Source of the DNA: Callaeas wilsoni
Taxonomy: Eukaryota > Chordata > Aves > Passeriformes > Callaeidae
NCBI GenBank assembly: GCA_013398955.1
Contig: VWPU01001233.1
Coordinates: forward strand, 62,001 to 126,000
Direction of reading: 5' to 3'
Length of the DNA: 64,000 bases
In this document: positions 1 through 12,700 of the stretch, piece after piece
Position numbering within the stretch: the stretch's first letter is position 1
Layout: every line of letters begins with the position of its first letter
The notes under the pieces: generated by a model
Told to the model about the DNA's origin: nothing
The model's input: the letters and a program-made list of their open reading frames with translations, nothing else
Database searches by the model: none
Program-made: the position numbers and the translations under genes

Positions 1-20
1 CTAGCACTGTCACTGGTGCT

Positions 21-43
21 TGTGTGTGTGTGTGTGTGTGTGA
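21..43. repeat. (TG)n microsatellite
   Basis: About eleven uninterrupted TG dinucleotides in the first intron portion of the window. The rest of 1-585 is AT-rich SLC4A7 intron, with nothing else recognised. Confidence 0.9.
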
Positions 44-585
44 ACACAGAGTTCATGTGCTGTACCATTTTCTAATGCACTTCTGTAATTACGTACAGAA
101 ATGGAGGTGATGATTTTCAGCTGTCATATTCTTTATGGATGAAAAGAGAAATATACAAATTATTTTTCAAAATTATGACATATTTGAAATCCACAGCTGT
201 GAAATAACTTACTGCATTCTAGAAACCATGTGTAATTACATGAACTCTCCTTACTTAATTGTGCATAGATTTTGTTAATTTATGTCCTATCACGGAATGT
301 TTGTCATGATAATATTAGAAAGGTGATTATGCAGTTTGGAGTCTTCTAGAATATACTAGGTGTTAGTAATTCTAACTTATAGAAAATAGTTGATTATTAT
401 TTGGCTGGCTGGCTGACATTTTGTAAATGTGTTTGTCTTTTCTGTATTGTGGGATATTTAATTTGCTTTTTAATTTTTCTTTGTAGCATAAATGTCTAGT
501 AAATTCTGATAAACATAATTATGTTATGGAATTTCTGCTAAGAAATGTAAGGGAATAAACACTTGTTTCATCTTTGTATGAATAG

Positions 586-743
586 GTTGATATGAACTTC
601 ATGAGGAAAATTCCTTCAGGAGCAGAAGCATCAAATGTGTTAGTGGGAGAAGTAGATTTTTTAGAAAGACCTATTATTGCTTTTGTGAGGCTCTCCCCTG
701 CTGTACTTCTCTCGGGTCTCACAGAGGTTCCGGTTCCTACACG
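586..743 (+). CDS. SLC4A7: SLC4A7 exon: end of cytosolic N-terminal domain ([10 protein letters not shown]...)
   Basis: First coding exon in the window, between acceptor AATAG and donor GTAAAT. It opens [20 protein letters not shown] and ends TEVPVPT plus the first two bases of an Arg codon (phase 2 end). This is the conserved core of the SLC4 cytosolic domain. The reading frame was chosen by continuity with the next exon. Confidence 0.93.
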
Positions 744-3700
744 GTAAATAAATGCCTGGAAAGTCTGGCTTTACTTATGCAATAAGATAATATTTAAGAT
801 CTCAAATAGCTGTAAATTTATATATATACTGTATTTAGCTCAAAAAATGCAGAGTTTTGTTTAACATTGTCAGTCATTTGCTGCAAAATTTGGAGGAATG
901 AGATCAGTCACAAAATTCTCTGAATGCATAATATATATATCTATCTCTATATCTCTGTATACATACACACATACATATATACTTATATATACACGTAAAG
1001 ATGCTGTCTTAAGCAAGTGCAGGAGTTGAAACTGATAGCTGATTTGGAGTAAAAGCAATGAATCTTCCAAGTTTGTGTTGACATTTTAGAGATGGGCATG
1101 AAGATAATTACAGTTCCCTTCGGTGTGACACAGCGTGTCAGTGGGGAAGAGCACAGTAAGTCTGAAGGTCTGTCTGATCTGAACATCTGCTCTTTCTATA
1201 CAAATGCTCTGCATATGAATGAGTTAGGTGGTGGAAAACCATTTTTTATTGTATGCCCCAATCTACATGATTGACATTGGAGTAATCAATCTGCAGCTAA
1301 TTCATGGAAGCAGTTTTCAGTCTGCAATGTGCTATCCAGCCTGGTGCAGTCACCCCTGCTCACCCAAACCCAGGGATCTCACCAGTATACTGTGGGTATG
1401 TTTACCACAGATGTTCAAAATATCAAAACACAGGTATCATGATGAAGGTAGAAGATCATTTCATCAATCATCACGGATGACACTTCATTTTCTGTGCACA
1501 TTGATGTATTGGGCTGTTCTGTGGTGTTTGGCATACATTTGTACAATAATGTTTTTGGTGCGTTTTTAATGTTTCAAAATGATCAAAGTGTTTGTTTATC
1601 TTCGTGATTTTCAGCTTATGCACTCTTTTGAAGGGCAAAAATACATATATGTGAGAATTTTCAGAGGGTAGTTGACAGGAGTGCTCATAATGTTTATTGG
1701 GACATTCTAAAATTTCTGCATACAGATTACTGTATTACTTTAGGTAAAATTATTCTGTCGTAAGTTTTTCAGAATGGTGTAGACTTGCAGATCTGGAATA
1801 GCATACTTGGAATCTGAAGGTGCACTCTCAGTTTCAGTTAGGGTAGTAAACTTGCAAAGGAGACAGAACTGAGCTTTTTGTTCTATGAGTTGAAAGAAGG
1901 CGTTACTTTTTTCAGATGTGTTGTGCTTGGGAACACCATTTTCATGGAATATAGAAAGAAGGTTGTGAAACAAATTACTGAGGTTCACTCTTTGGTTTGT
2001 ATCCTTTTGAATCTACAGGTTCAAGGTTTTGGTGGGTTTTATGTAAGGCATTGTTACTACGCAAGGAGATGGAGACTGCTAAGATATGTTGGCACCCAAC
2101 CCCTAGACTGGATCAGCTTCCCAGAATGTCACTTACTTTCTTAGGTGTTCAAATATCCAAATTCCCTTCCTGTCCACTGACACAAGACCAGGACATGACT
2201 GTATAAGTATGCCCAGTGTGTTGCAAGAAGTATATAGGTGCATCCTCTGTGTGACATACCCAGTCACAGCCGGTGAGGGGGTTTACCTCTCATGAAAACG
2301 TGATCATCAGGGAGCCTAGGACAGGTCATAAAGCTCCTAGGCTGCCACTTAAGGGGTCTTTGCTACTGGGAATGTCAGAAAGGCTTAGAATCCAGAGGAA
2401 ATATTCGTTGAGCGCCAGTCTGTGGATTTTTACAATGTTTAAGGCATTATAAGAAGTTGAAAAATTAGGCTTCATTAAGAAGATATCTGAGTAATTTTGG
2501 TTCAGGATTTGAGTTCCTTCCAGTAATGACTTTAAGCTGAGTCTTTTCACAGTTTTGCAGCAGTCTTTTAAGATCTGAAGTGGTGAAGATGGTATTTTTA
2601 CTTCACCACTAAATTTTCTTTAAACATTATTTTGAAAGACCCCCTCTGAGTATATGCACATGAATCAGCCATACTCATCTCTATTGCTTTCTCCACAGGT
2701 TTTTGTTTTTGTTGCTGGGACCAGCAGGAAAAGCTCCACAGTACCATGAAATTGGACGATCAATAGCAACACTTATGACAGATGATGTGAGTGATCTATT
2801 TTAATAGTAGTTAAATTCTAGAATAATGTATTTACCAGCTGATTTCAGTAAATTATTTGAAGTAGTAGGTTAAAGAAAAACACCCACAAACTGGTTAAAT
2901 GAAGAACTGTAAACTTAATTCTTTTTTGTTAGTGAAGTAGATAACAGTAAATTAACTTTCCTCCTTGTCTGTCTTAAAGAAATCCTATATGTGCTCAGGA
3001 CACAAAGTTTTAAAAATGCATCATAGATTGATGTCATCACAGATTTTTTTTTTTAATCTAAGCAAGGTCAAATAAATAAAATTAGAATTTTAATAGCCTT
3101 TTGAAGTCATGCTTAGAGCCCTATTGGTTTTAAAGACCACAGGGGGGAACCAAGACTTTTTAAGAGTGTTGCCATCTTACTGAGCAAAATGAGGATGTTT
3201 TAATTTTAACTTCACGTTGAGCGCCACCTACTGAATTGCTGGTAATTTTAAAGGTTATCTAGCAGAAATGCAAGTAGTTTTTACTCTAGAACAATTTGAT
3301 GGTTGGCAATGTAAACTAGAAATTTGTCATTTTGCAACTGGTAACCAGTCTGTGAATAGAGTTTTTGTTCAGTGTGAGAATTGAATATTAAAAGCTTTAG
3401 TTGCAGCTTCTGATCTTTTTTAGATAGGCTGATCTGATTTTTAGGAATACTCTAGATCAATGAAAAAAAGACAGAAAAAAAATAAATTATCCAATGGTCT
3501 GAAAAGACCTGAGTAGACTTCAGAGATCTATTTTAAGATTGGAAGATTTAATTGTCAGATTTAATGATATTTGGAGAAAAACAGTTCAGGCTTCAAATGT
3601 ACAGAAACAATTTAGGATCATCTTCTGCAAGGAGTTGTTTGTAGCAAAATAGCATTTTGTTTCCTCCCTGTGTATAAAATGCATCTTGGAGTTCACATTG

Positions 3701-6700
3701 TAGTAGTCTGTAAAACAGTACAGTTTTTTTAGTAGGATTGCTTTCATGTGCTTTTTAAGTAGTCTTCTAAACTTAGTTAAGCTAGAGGTATAAAAATGCA
3801 TTCCTATTGTTAATAAAAACTTGTATTTTGGTTTGAAGCTTTTTTGAAGGATTTTTTGTCATGATTTAGCACAGCATAGGGGTACAGTGGCTGTAGGGCA
3901 GAATTATTCAGGCAATAGTAGATGAACTTGATGTCCTGAATATTGAAGATTTACCTTTTTATTTAATTTTAGAAGTGAACTCAATATTCGTTTTGAGTTT
4001 GAAAATGAAACTTCCATATTTTATGGTCCATAGGAATTTTAATTTAAAAGTATGTAGGTAAACGCCAAACCTTTGAAGACCTACAAATATTTTCCATGCC
4101 TTTTTAAAAATAATCAAGTGTAACCATTACATAATGATAATCAGTTCCTCTTTCAGAAAAATAAAATAAAAATGAATGTTGAGTGCTTTCTTCTTGTAGG
4201 TTTTCCATGATGTTGCCTATAAAGCAAAAGACCGAAATGATTTGTTGTCAGGAATTGATGAGTTTTTAGACCAAGTGACAGTCCTGCCTCCAGGAGAGTG
4301 GGATCCATCTATACGAATTGAGCCGCCAAAAAGCGTTCCTTCCCAGGTAAAAGGGAAAAAAAAGGTCCAGTCTGTCTTGTAGTGAGGGAGCCTAAACTGA
4401 ACATAGGATTCGAGCTGCCAAGTACAGAGGGACAATCACTGCCCTAGTCCTGCTGGCCACCCTCTTCTTGACACAGGTCAAGATCTCATTGGCCTTCCTG
4501 GCACCTGGCCACACTGCTGGCTCCTATCCAGATGGCTGCAAAGCATCGGACAGTCTCCATATCCATTTTACAAGAAAAAGTGGATTGTCCATTTAAGTTA
4601 GAAAAAAATTTTAGAAAAGAAGAAGAGGGGATAAAGGCATTAATCAGTTTTCTGCTATGCTGTTAATTTTATTTACTGTATTTCCTTTTGAAATACTGAA
4701 ATGAGTTCATGTGAGAACTGGGAGAATTGGCGAGAAACTGTACTTGAGTTCACGTTGCCAAATTTTACTACTAGTCTAGCAATGATCAGCAAGAATATTT
4801 TAATTATTATAAGAACTTCTGTTTGCATGCAGCATTGATTGCAATGTTTAATGTGTTTTGTCTAGCATATACTGTTCACGTAATGTTTATGAAATAGATA
4901 AAAATCAATCATATTGCTCAGTTATGATGATACAGGCTTAGAATGAGAGCTAAGGAAAGTGGGTTCTTAGAGAGACCTTTTTCCCCTTCTGCCTCTTTAC
5001 AACTTATAGGAATTTGGGCCTCCAGGATCAAAAGCGGGGGAGAGACCAGTGCTTTTTGGTTCAGAAGGTTGACATTGGTGTCGAATCCAGTGGTGATTTG
5101 GCAGAGTGGGTGGAATAGAAGAGGGTAACAGCAGTGCAGTTTATTCATGAATAGCCTGAGGTTACCATGTAACTTGTTTCCAAAATAAGCAGGGCTAGGG
5201 GTTTTTTGGAAGGCAGGCTCAGCTGAAAAATTTATGAGGAGCTGGTAAGCAGCTTGCTCAGCAGGGGAATTACTTCCCATTTATATTTCAACTAAATACT
5301 GTGTGTATGGTAAAAAGAAGTCAGTTTCTGATACATATTAAATGTTTCTGCTCTGGAAATGGTTGAAGAAAAAAAGTATCTAAAGATTTCGAGCCTCTAC
5401 TCTGTGTTGAAACTCTAGGCTTTGTTTCATTGTGTTTCAGGAATCTGTCTTGTAGATACAGGGAAGATTAATACTGTTGTGCGAGATACTGATAAGGTCT
5501 TTCGGGTGGTGCTGTACAGTTCTAGTCCTCTAATCAACAAAAGATTAGTTTGGAAAATGGACAACTGCTGATGAGCTGGGAATATGAATAAGGGTGGGGA
5601 AGGCATAGAATTTCTGCACGCTCTCTTTTAATTATATTTTTTAGTGTAAAGGCAGTCTCAAAGTATTTGTTTTTTCCTTTTTCTGTTTTCTTTCCCTTCT
5701 GTCTCTTCTGTAGGAGAAAAGGAAGGCACCTAAATTTCCAAATGGATCTACTCCTACAGGAGAGGCTCTTAAAGAAGAAGGCCATCATGCTGGACCTGAA
5801 CTTCAGAGAACTGGAAGGTGTGTTCACTTCCCTAACTGCTAGCTTCCATAAAGAAATAAAAGTGATGAATCTTCATCTTAATGATTGACATTTAAACATT
5901 AAAAAATCATGGTATAAGTGTCAGAGCGCATCCTTTGTCCTTTTCAAGTGTTGGATTCTTGCCTGTATGTGCCAATCTGCTTAAAGTATTTTCAAGCCTC
6001 TGGCAATGTTTCTCAACACATTTGCGAAGGATTTCACATAAGATGCTGCCTAATTTAACTAACTGACTTATAAGAGTTGGGTTTTAACTTTCAATCTTCA
6101 GGAGCATGCAATTATCATAATTACAGCAGGAATATGCAATTTTCAGTGTTGGGCTAGGTACTTAAAAACCCCATTAATGCAAATCTGTTTTATTAAACAT
6201 ACATGAAATGGAACAATAAGAAATAAAAAGTGGCAAAAAGTAGTTTAGTATTGGTTAGCTTTGGGTTTTGGTCAGGTTTCTTATAGAGATAAAATAAAAT
6301 TGAAGGAATTTCTTTCAGTTGTTGTTGTTCTCTGTTAATTCCAAAATATTTGCCAAAGAAGTCTCCAACATTGGAAATACCTGGTTATGATTAAACTTTA
6401 ATATCCGAAATGAGAGTAGAGATTAAATCAACTGAAAAATTCTGGAATGATATGTACAATGTTGTTATCCCCAGAATAATAAGCTTCCAAATCAAATGCA
6501 ACTTCTTCATACATTTGCAAGAAAGATTTTACAACATTTGTGTTGATTTTTATCATTGTGCCTTTATTATAATTACTTTTTACTGTTTTTGTAGACAGTA
6601 TGTGGAGCTAAAAAGTTCATTTCTGCTGACAGAATTATCCATAGATGAGGCTTTCCTTTTTCTTAGGAGCGTTTGGGGTTTTTTTAAGAATTAAAAATAA

Positions 6701-9700
6701 AACAAAGTTTTCTAAATGCAATTAATATCTAGTATTTTGGAGTCTTTAAGATTTTTTAAAACTGCTTTTTAAATTCTTGATTATAACTTATCCAGTTGAA
6801 CTAACTTACATATATTTGGCTTTATATTTACATTTATAGAATATCTGTGTACTCCAGATAAGAACTGTTAAAAATGATGGACCTAAATTTATTTAAGGAC
6901 ATAATCATATGTATGTAAAGAATTCAAATGAAAAGCTACAACTGTATGTTGGAGTAGTAATACTGAAATGTGTCAGTGCAGTGATCTTGGTTGAGGTTTA
7001 GCATATTTCTCTGTTCCATTGTTTTGAATATTACAAGACAGATTTGACTTAAAGCGTCGTTTAGGTAAAATTGTTTGGAAAGTTACTTTTTCAGTATCTA
7101 GCCCATATGTAAAAAAACCTTAGCTTTTAAAAATGTGGGTAACCTGCTTCATTATATTTGGAATACTGCTGATGGAATAGATAAGATTCTCATTTACGTT
7201 TTTAATTGTTGTGCTTTAATCTGGATTATGAACTAGCTAATTTGTGCCTGCAATAGGCACTGGCAGTCATGTGTAGCCCATAGTTTTAAACTAGCTAGAA
7301 TCCTTTAGTGTACAGTTTGACGAGTTTCATCTCACCTATTTAGGCTTTTTGGTGGTTTGATACTTGACATCCAAAGGAAAGCACCTTTTTTCTTGAGTGA
7401 CTTCAAGGATGCATTAAGCCTGCAGTGCCTGGCCTCGATTCTTTTCCTATACTGTGCCTGTATGTCTCCTGTAATCACTTTTGGAGGGCTCCTGGGAGAA
7501 GCTACACAAGGCAGAATAGTGAGTACAAAGAATGGTAGTGGCCAGGCTTTTAGACCTTCAGAGGCAAGTCACTGTGTGCATTTGTCTCATTTATTTATAC
7601 TTGTATTTGAAGAATTTACCCACAGCACTTGATTAGCCTGCCCCAAAGCAGATCTTCCCCAAAAGGTAATTGCTGTGGAAAATGTGGGGAACCCATGTGA
7701 ACAGGAGAAGATGCACAGGGGAGGTAAAAAATGTTTATCCTGCCTTATTGGGTGAATGGCTTCATGAATTGAGAAAAGGCTTGCATTGCCTTCTTTTTGG
7801 CTGCTTAAGAGTAATGAGTAGCAGTAAAGGTGCAGCATCCCACTAGGCCTACTTTAGGCAAAGTCAGAGGCTCAAGGTGGATAGCCAAGAACGTGTACTG
7901 GCCTTGAGTAGTAGGCCTACGAGGATGATAAAGCCTGCAGTGTGTGGCCAGCAGTCCATTTATGAAACGGACAGGATATGTTTATGCTTGCACTAATGGT
8001 ATGTTGCTGACAATAAAATGAAGTGTCTCAGGTTTATCAGCAGAAAATACTCTTTGTTGTAAATGACTCAAATGTAAACCATAGGCATACAAAATTTTGG
8101 TAGTGTTATGTCGGGCAGTAGATAATACCAGCACCTTTTACGCCAGAATATCATTGCACTTCAGTTTTTGAAGCAGGGAAAAATTACTTAATATCAACAG
8201 TGTTAGTAACTTAGTGTCAATTGGCTTATGAGTAAACTAGTTTGAAGTGTATTTTCTGTTTTTAAATCTATCTCAAAGAAACAAGGCTCTGTCCTTTTGT
8301 GGGAGGGAAGGATGTATTCAGACATGTCCTTTGCAAATGTTAAGATTCTGTTGAAACTTAAAATGTTACAAAATTCTTGATGAAATTTTGAAGCTTGTAC
8401 TATATGAAAATTTAGGTAACTGTTTTATCTCTTTCAAGTATTACTGTTGACTTGGATATTTGTTTATTGATGTAGCACTTCAAGCTGATAGAAAATACAG
8501 AAATCAGTTATGTCCTTTCTGGGTGCTGTTTTTGCCACTGTAAATGTAGGAATGATTACTAAAACGTCAGTGTAAATTTTGAACGTACTACATGTATAAT
8601 AATGAAAGTACCTTCCTTTTTAAAGCTTGATTCTCAAACACCTTCTTTCTTTTAGCTATCTGGAATTGTTTGCGGGTTTGTTCCTGCCTTCAGATACTTG
8701 GTGTGCATCATTGAATAAAACATTTAGTTACTGCACACACATGTTCAAGCACAGTAGCTGACATTGTAAGGTACACAGTTTGTCTTTGAAACCTTCCCTC
8801 GCATTCTCAGAGGCCATCACCTCCACAGTGCTCCTGTCCCTGCCACCCTGACTGAGAGCCCCAAGGTTAATGCATTGGCTAACCAAAAACACTAATTCAA
8901 AGGTAATAGAACAAGAGACTGGCATTATATTTTTTTTTTCCTAATGTTATGAACAAAGAACTCATTTTCACTTTTAATAGCCCCAGTTCAGCAAATAATT
9001 TTGACCGTTTTCAGATGCTTTCCTGAACTGGAGCTCAAGTTTGCATAAATGCTGTTTTCTTAGGCTTGCATAATTTCAAAATAGCAAATGCTTAAAAGTT
9101 CCACTAGGAACACTGTAATTCCATTACAGGAATCTGTAATCCATGACTTCTTATAGTGGTAGGTGGTATATTTAACTATTTTCAAGTAAATTTAGTGTAA
9201 TTTTAGTATTTAAATTCCAGCCTCTCTCTTTTGAGGTGCATTGTAACTGGTTTTTTTTGGCAGAAAATGTTAAAGTAAAACATTTAATTCAAGAACTAAA
9301 GTAGATACCTTAATTCCTTGAAAAGAAATGCATTACCAGGTGGGACATTGGTTTACTGCTCATCTATTTTTGGTGTCATGTATACATAAACCAATATTCT
9401 TCAGTAATTTCCCCTGCACCTTTGCCTGTCAGTTTGTTTTTTTTTCTTTTGTAATGCTTGGTTGACTGATGCAGGTTTGATACAGCACACTGTATCACAT
9501 TTTGTACAGGTATGTTGCAGTATATATATATGTATATCTATTTTCTTTACAGAGACCATTAATTCTTTCTGTAAACAACATGTTGAGTAACTATTCTCTT
9601 TTTTGTTTGGTTTTTGGGTTTTTTTTTGTTGCCTTTTTTTTTTATTTTTTAATTTGTATAATTGTTGATATGCTTTTCCTCCATAGCTAGCAGGACTAGT

Positions 9701-12700
9701 AATTTATTCTCCTGGTTTTTGATGACTTTGTTTCTAGGGAGTGAAGTTTTCAAAATCTTGTCCATGGTATTGTTACTGCAAAACTGCGTTAAGTTATTCT
9801 TGTCTCAGACATAGATATTAATTGCAATGTGTTTACATCTTGTCTTGTTTCTAAGTTAATGCATCTTAAAGCTGTATTTATGCAGATATTATGCTAAATG
9901 CTAACCTGAAAGGCAGCATAGTTAAAGCAGTTTTTTTCCCCCCAAACAGAGTGCAATAGAGTCTCTCTTTGGAGCCTCATTAACTGGGATTGCCTATTCT
10001 CTCTTTGCTGGGCAACCTCTTACTATCTTGGGAAGCACCGGACCGGTTCTAGTATTTGAAAAAATATTATTTAAATTTTGCAGGTAGGTGATGTTTATAT
10101 TGGCTTGATGCACTTTTAAACTTTCTAGCCTGTTACAATAGCTGTAATTGAAAGCAGATGTGCAGTAAATGTGTATGTCCATGAAGGTAAATACAGTGGC
10201 AAGAGACTGAGAAATTGATATGGTTTGCTAAAGCTGTGAGGCACTGGCAAACCTGAATGAGAAAATCAGTGATGAGAAGTGGCAAGGACTTAAATAAAAG
10301 TTATATTCTGACTGTGTGAAGATGTTGGCTTTGCTTCTGCAGGGGTAAGCAGAGATCGATCTGCTCTCTAGGGGAAACCATCTGGGTGGTTCTGGAGAGA
10401 TCCGTCCCCATGATGCTTCCCAAGCTAGGTATAGTTGCACTGTAAATCCCGGAAACACCTTGCAGTGTTGCTTTGCTTTGGTGGGAGATGAGACAAAAAC
10501 AAGTTTCTGCTTCCTTCAGAGCCAATATCAAATATGAAAAAAGTGCTGAATACCTATAAAGCTTGGCCTCTGTGTCTATTCAAATGGAATACAGTACAGG
10601 TGGGTTTCAGCTTAGTAAATGCTTTTTGTTTCTTTCTTCACACAGGGATTATGGTCTTTCCTACCTCTCCCTGCGAACTAGCATTGGTCTGTGGACTGCA
10701 TTTCTATGCATTGTGCTTGTAGCCACAGATGCCAGCAGCCTTGTGTGCTACATCACTCGATTTACTGAGGAAGCTTTTGCAGCGCTTATATGCATCATAT
10801 TTATTTATGAGGCATTGGAAAAGCTTGTTCACTTGGGAGAAGTGTATGCCTTCAATATGCACAATGATTTGAATAAACTGACTTCATATTCGTGAGTACC
10901 AGGTTTCCATCTGTTAGTGAAATAAGTAGGAAAATACGGAGAGACATATTGTTTACTAAGTGGCAGTGGGTGCCACTTCCAGGAAGGGTAGGAGGAATGC
11001 TAGGGGTGGTATGGGCATGAGAAACCTCAGAAAAATTCTATTCAGAATGCTGTAGAATTGAATTTTCTGTGTTCACTGTGGGTGGTTGAAAGGGATAAGG
11101 GGCTGTGACAAAGCCTGCTTCAACTGCAACTTTACTAAAGGTCAGAACAGGACTTCTGCCTTGCTACTTCTGGGAAGTACCGTTTCATGAGACAGGATGA
11201 GTTGGGTTACCAGCTCACACCTGCCAGATGGAGATCCTGCTCACTGTTCCTCTGAGAAAACTGCTCATTTCTCATAGTTTAAATGAAATAATTTAAATGC
11301 TAATACTCCCCTCCTGTTGGAGATGTGCATCTTCTAGCTTTAGTTGTACCTGTGTGGTTACAATATGGGTGAGGGACCCCCAACGAGGTCATGTCCATGC
11401 ACGTGGGATGAGGGTCTCTGCTTGTTGCACTGGACCGTCATTCCCTAGTTGGAGAGCAGAATACTCACTGTCCTGCTGGGCGGCTGCACTGCCTGGCCAG
11501 GACAGTGATCATCTTGCACACAGGGTGACCTCTAGCAGTGTCAAACCAGGTTTGGACTACTGTGTTTCCCCTCCAAGATCTCTGCTCACTTTTACAATCA
11601 TTCAGTGCTTCTTCAATACTTTCTTTCTTGCAAACACCCTGTCAGACTGCTTCTTGTATTCCGTTCACACTTGATGCTTACACTCACTTTCCTATCTTAA
11701 CAGCTGTTAACACCAGGCCATGTTGCCAGGAGTGGGCTGTGGGAGTACACTCGCTTCCTTATTTTCCCCTTTCTACTGGTTGCTCATCCTTCTGTTTCAG
11801 TGGCTCTGGGTCCTCACTGGACTCCTGTGTGGGCATGTTAAATTCACTGGTTTGGCAGAAACTCTACTGTAGGTCTTCTGAGACTTGCCACCTGATTGTT
11901 TTTTGCCACAGGCAGGCCATGACAGTGGAGTGGGGAGGGTGGGATTTTAATTTGGTTTAGCTCTATGGTGTCACACATGTATTTTGGGACATGCCACAGT
12001 GTTCAGCTTGGGTTTGTCCTTTCTTTTTTCTCACAAAGCTGGGGGGGATCCAGCTGTTCACAATTGCTTGCTTTCTCCTTTCGCTTTATTTTTCTCCCTG
12101 CTCTGTAACCTCTGGTGGGGAAAAGGGTGCAGAACAAGCATGTTCAGTTAGTTGAGCCACAAGACAATCTCAAATACTCTTACATTTTCTCTGAGTGTGG
12201 TGTTTTTTTTTTCTTTCTCTTTCTGGATTTCTGCTTTTCTACTTGGTGGCATACTTTATTGCCTATGTTGAGAAATTTGTCAGTCTTCCTTCAGCATGCT
12301 TGTTTATATTGGTGCCTTGACCAACAACTAGTGATGCTTTCTGTCTCGTGCTTTCAATTCCTTTCTCTTCCAATGATTCTGTGTTGGCAACTACTTTGTA
12401 GAAATTACTACTTTCCATTCCTTTCCCACTTCCTTTTACTGTTACTTTGACATTCAGTTAACAAAAGAAAATTTGTTTACGTAGTATTTTTTAAATTCCC
12501 CAAACATTGTGCTTTTCAAATCAAAGTTCTTTTTGCCCATGCACATTTAATGTTTTTCCCTTCTTTACCTTCACACTATCAAGATGCAGATTTTCCCCTC
12601 CGTGGTTCATTGGGATTTTTTTCAGTGTCCTTAGTGAATCACATAGAAAAAGGAGACTTATTTCTTGCCTATTACCTCTTTCTCCTCTTCTACATAAATG

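Noticed and set aside
11297..11960. Open frames of 125 and 140 codons in an SLC4A7 intron
   Set aside because: Overlapping frames of low plausibility with no family resemblance; the intron lies between two exons that join in frame.
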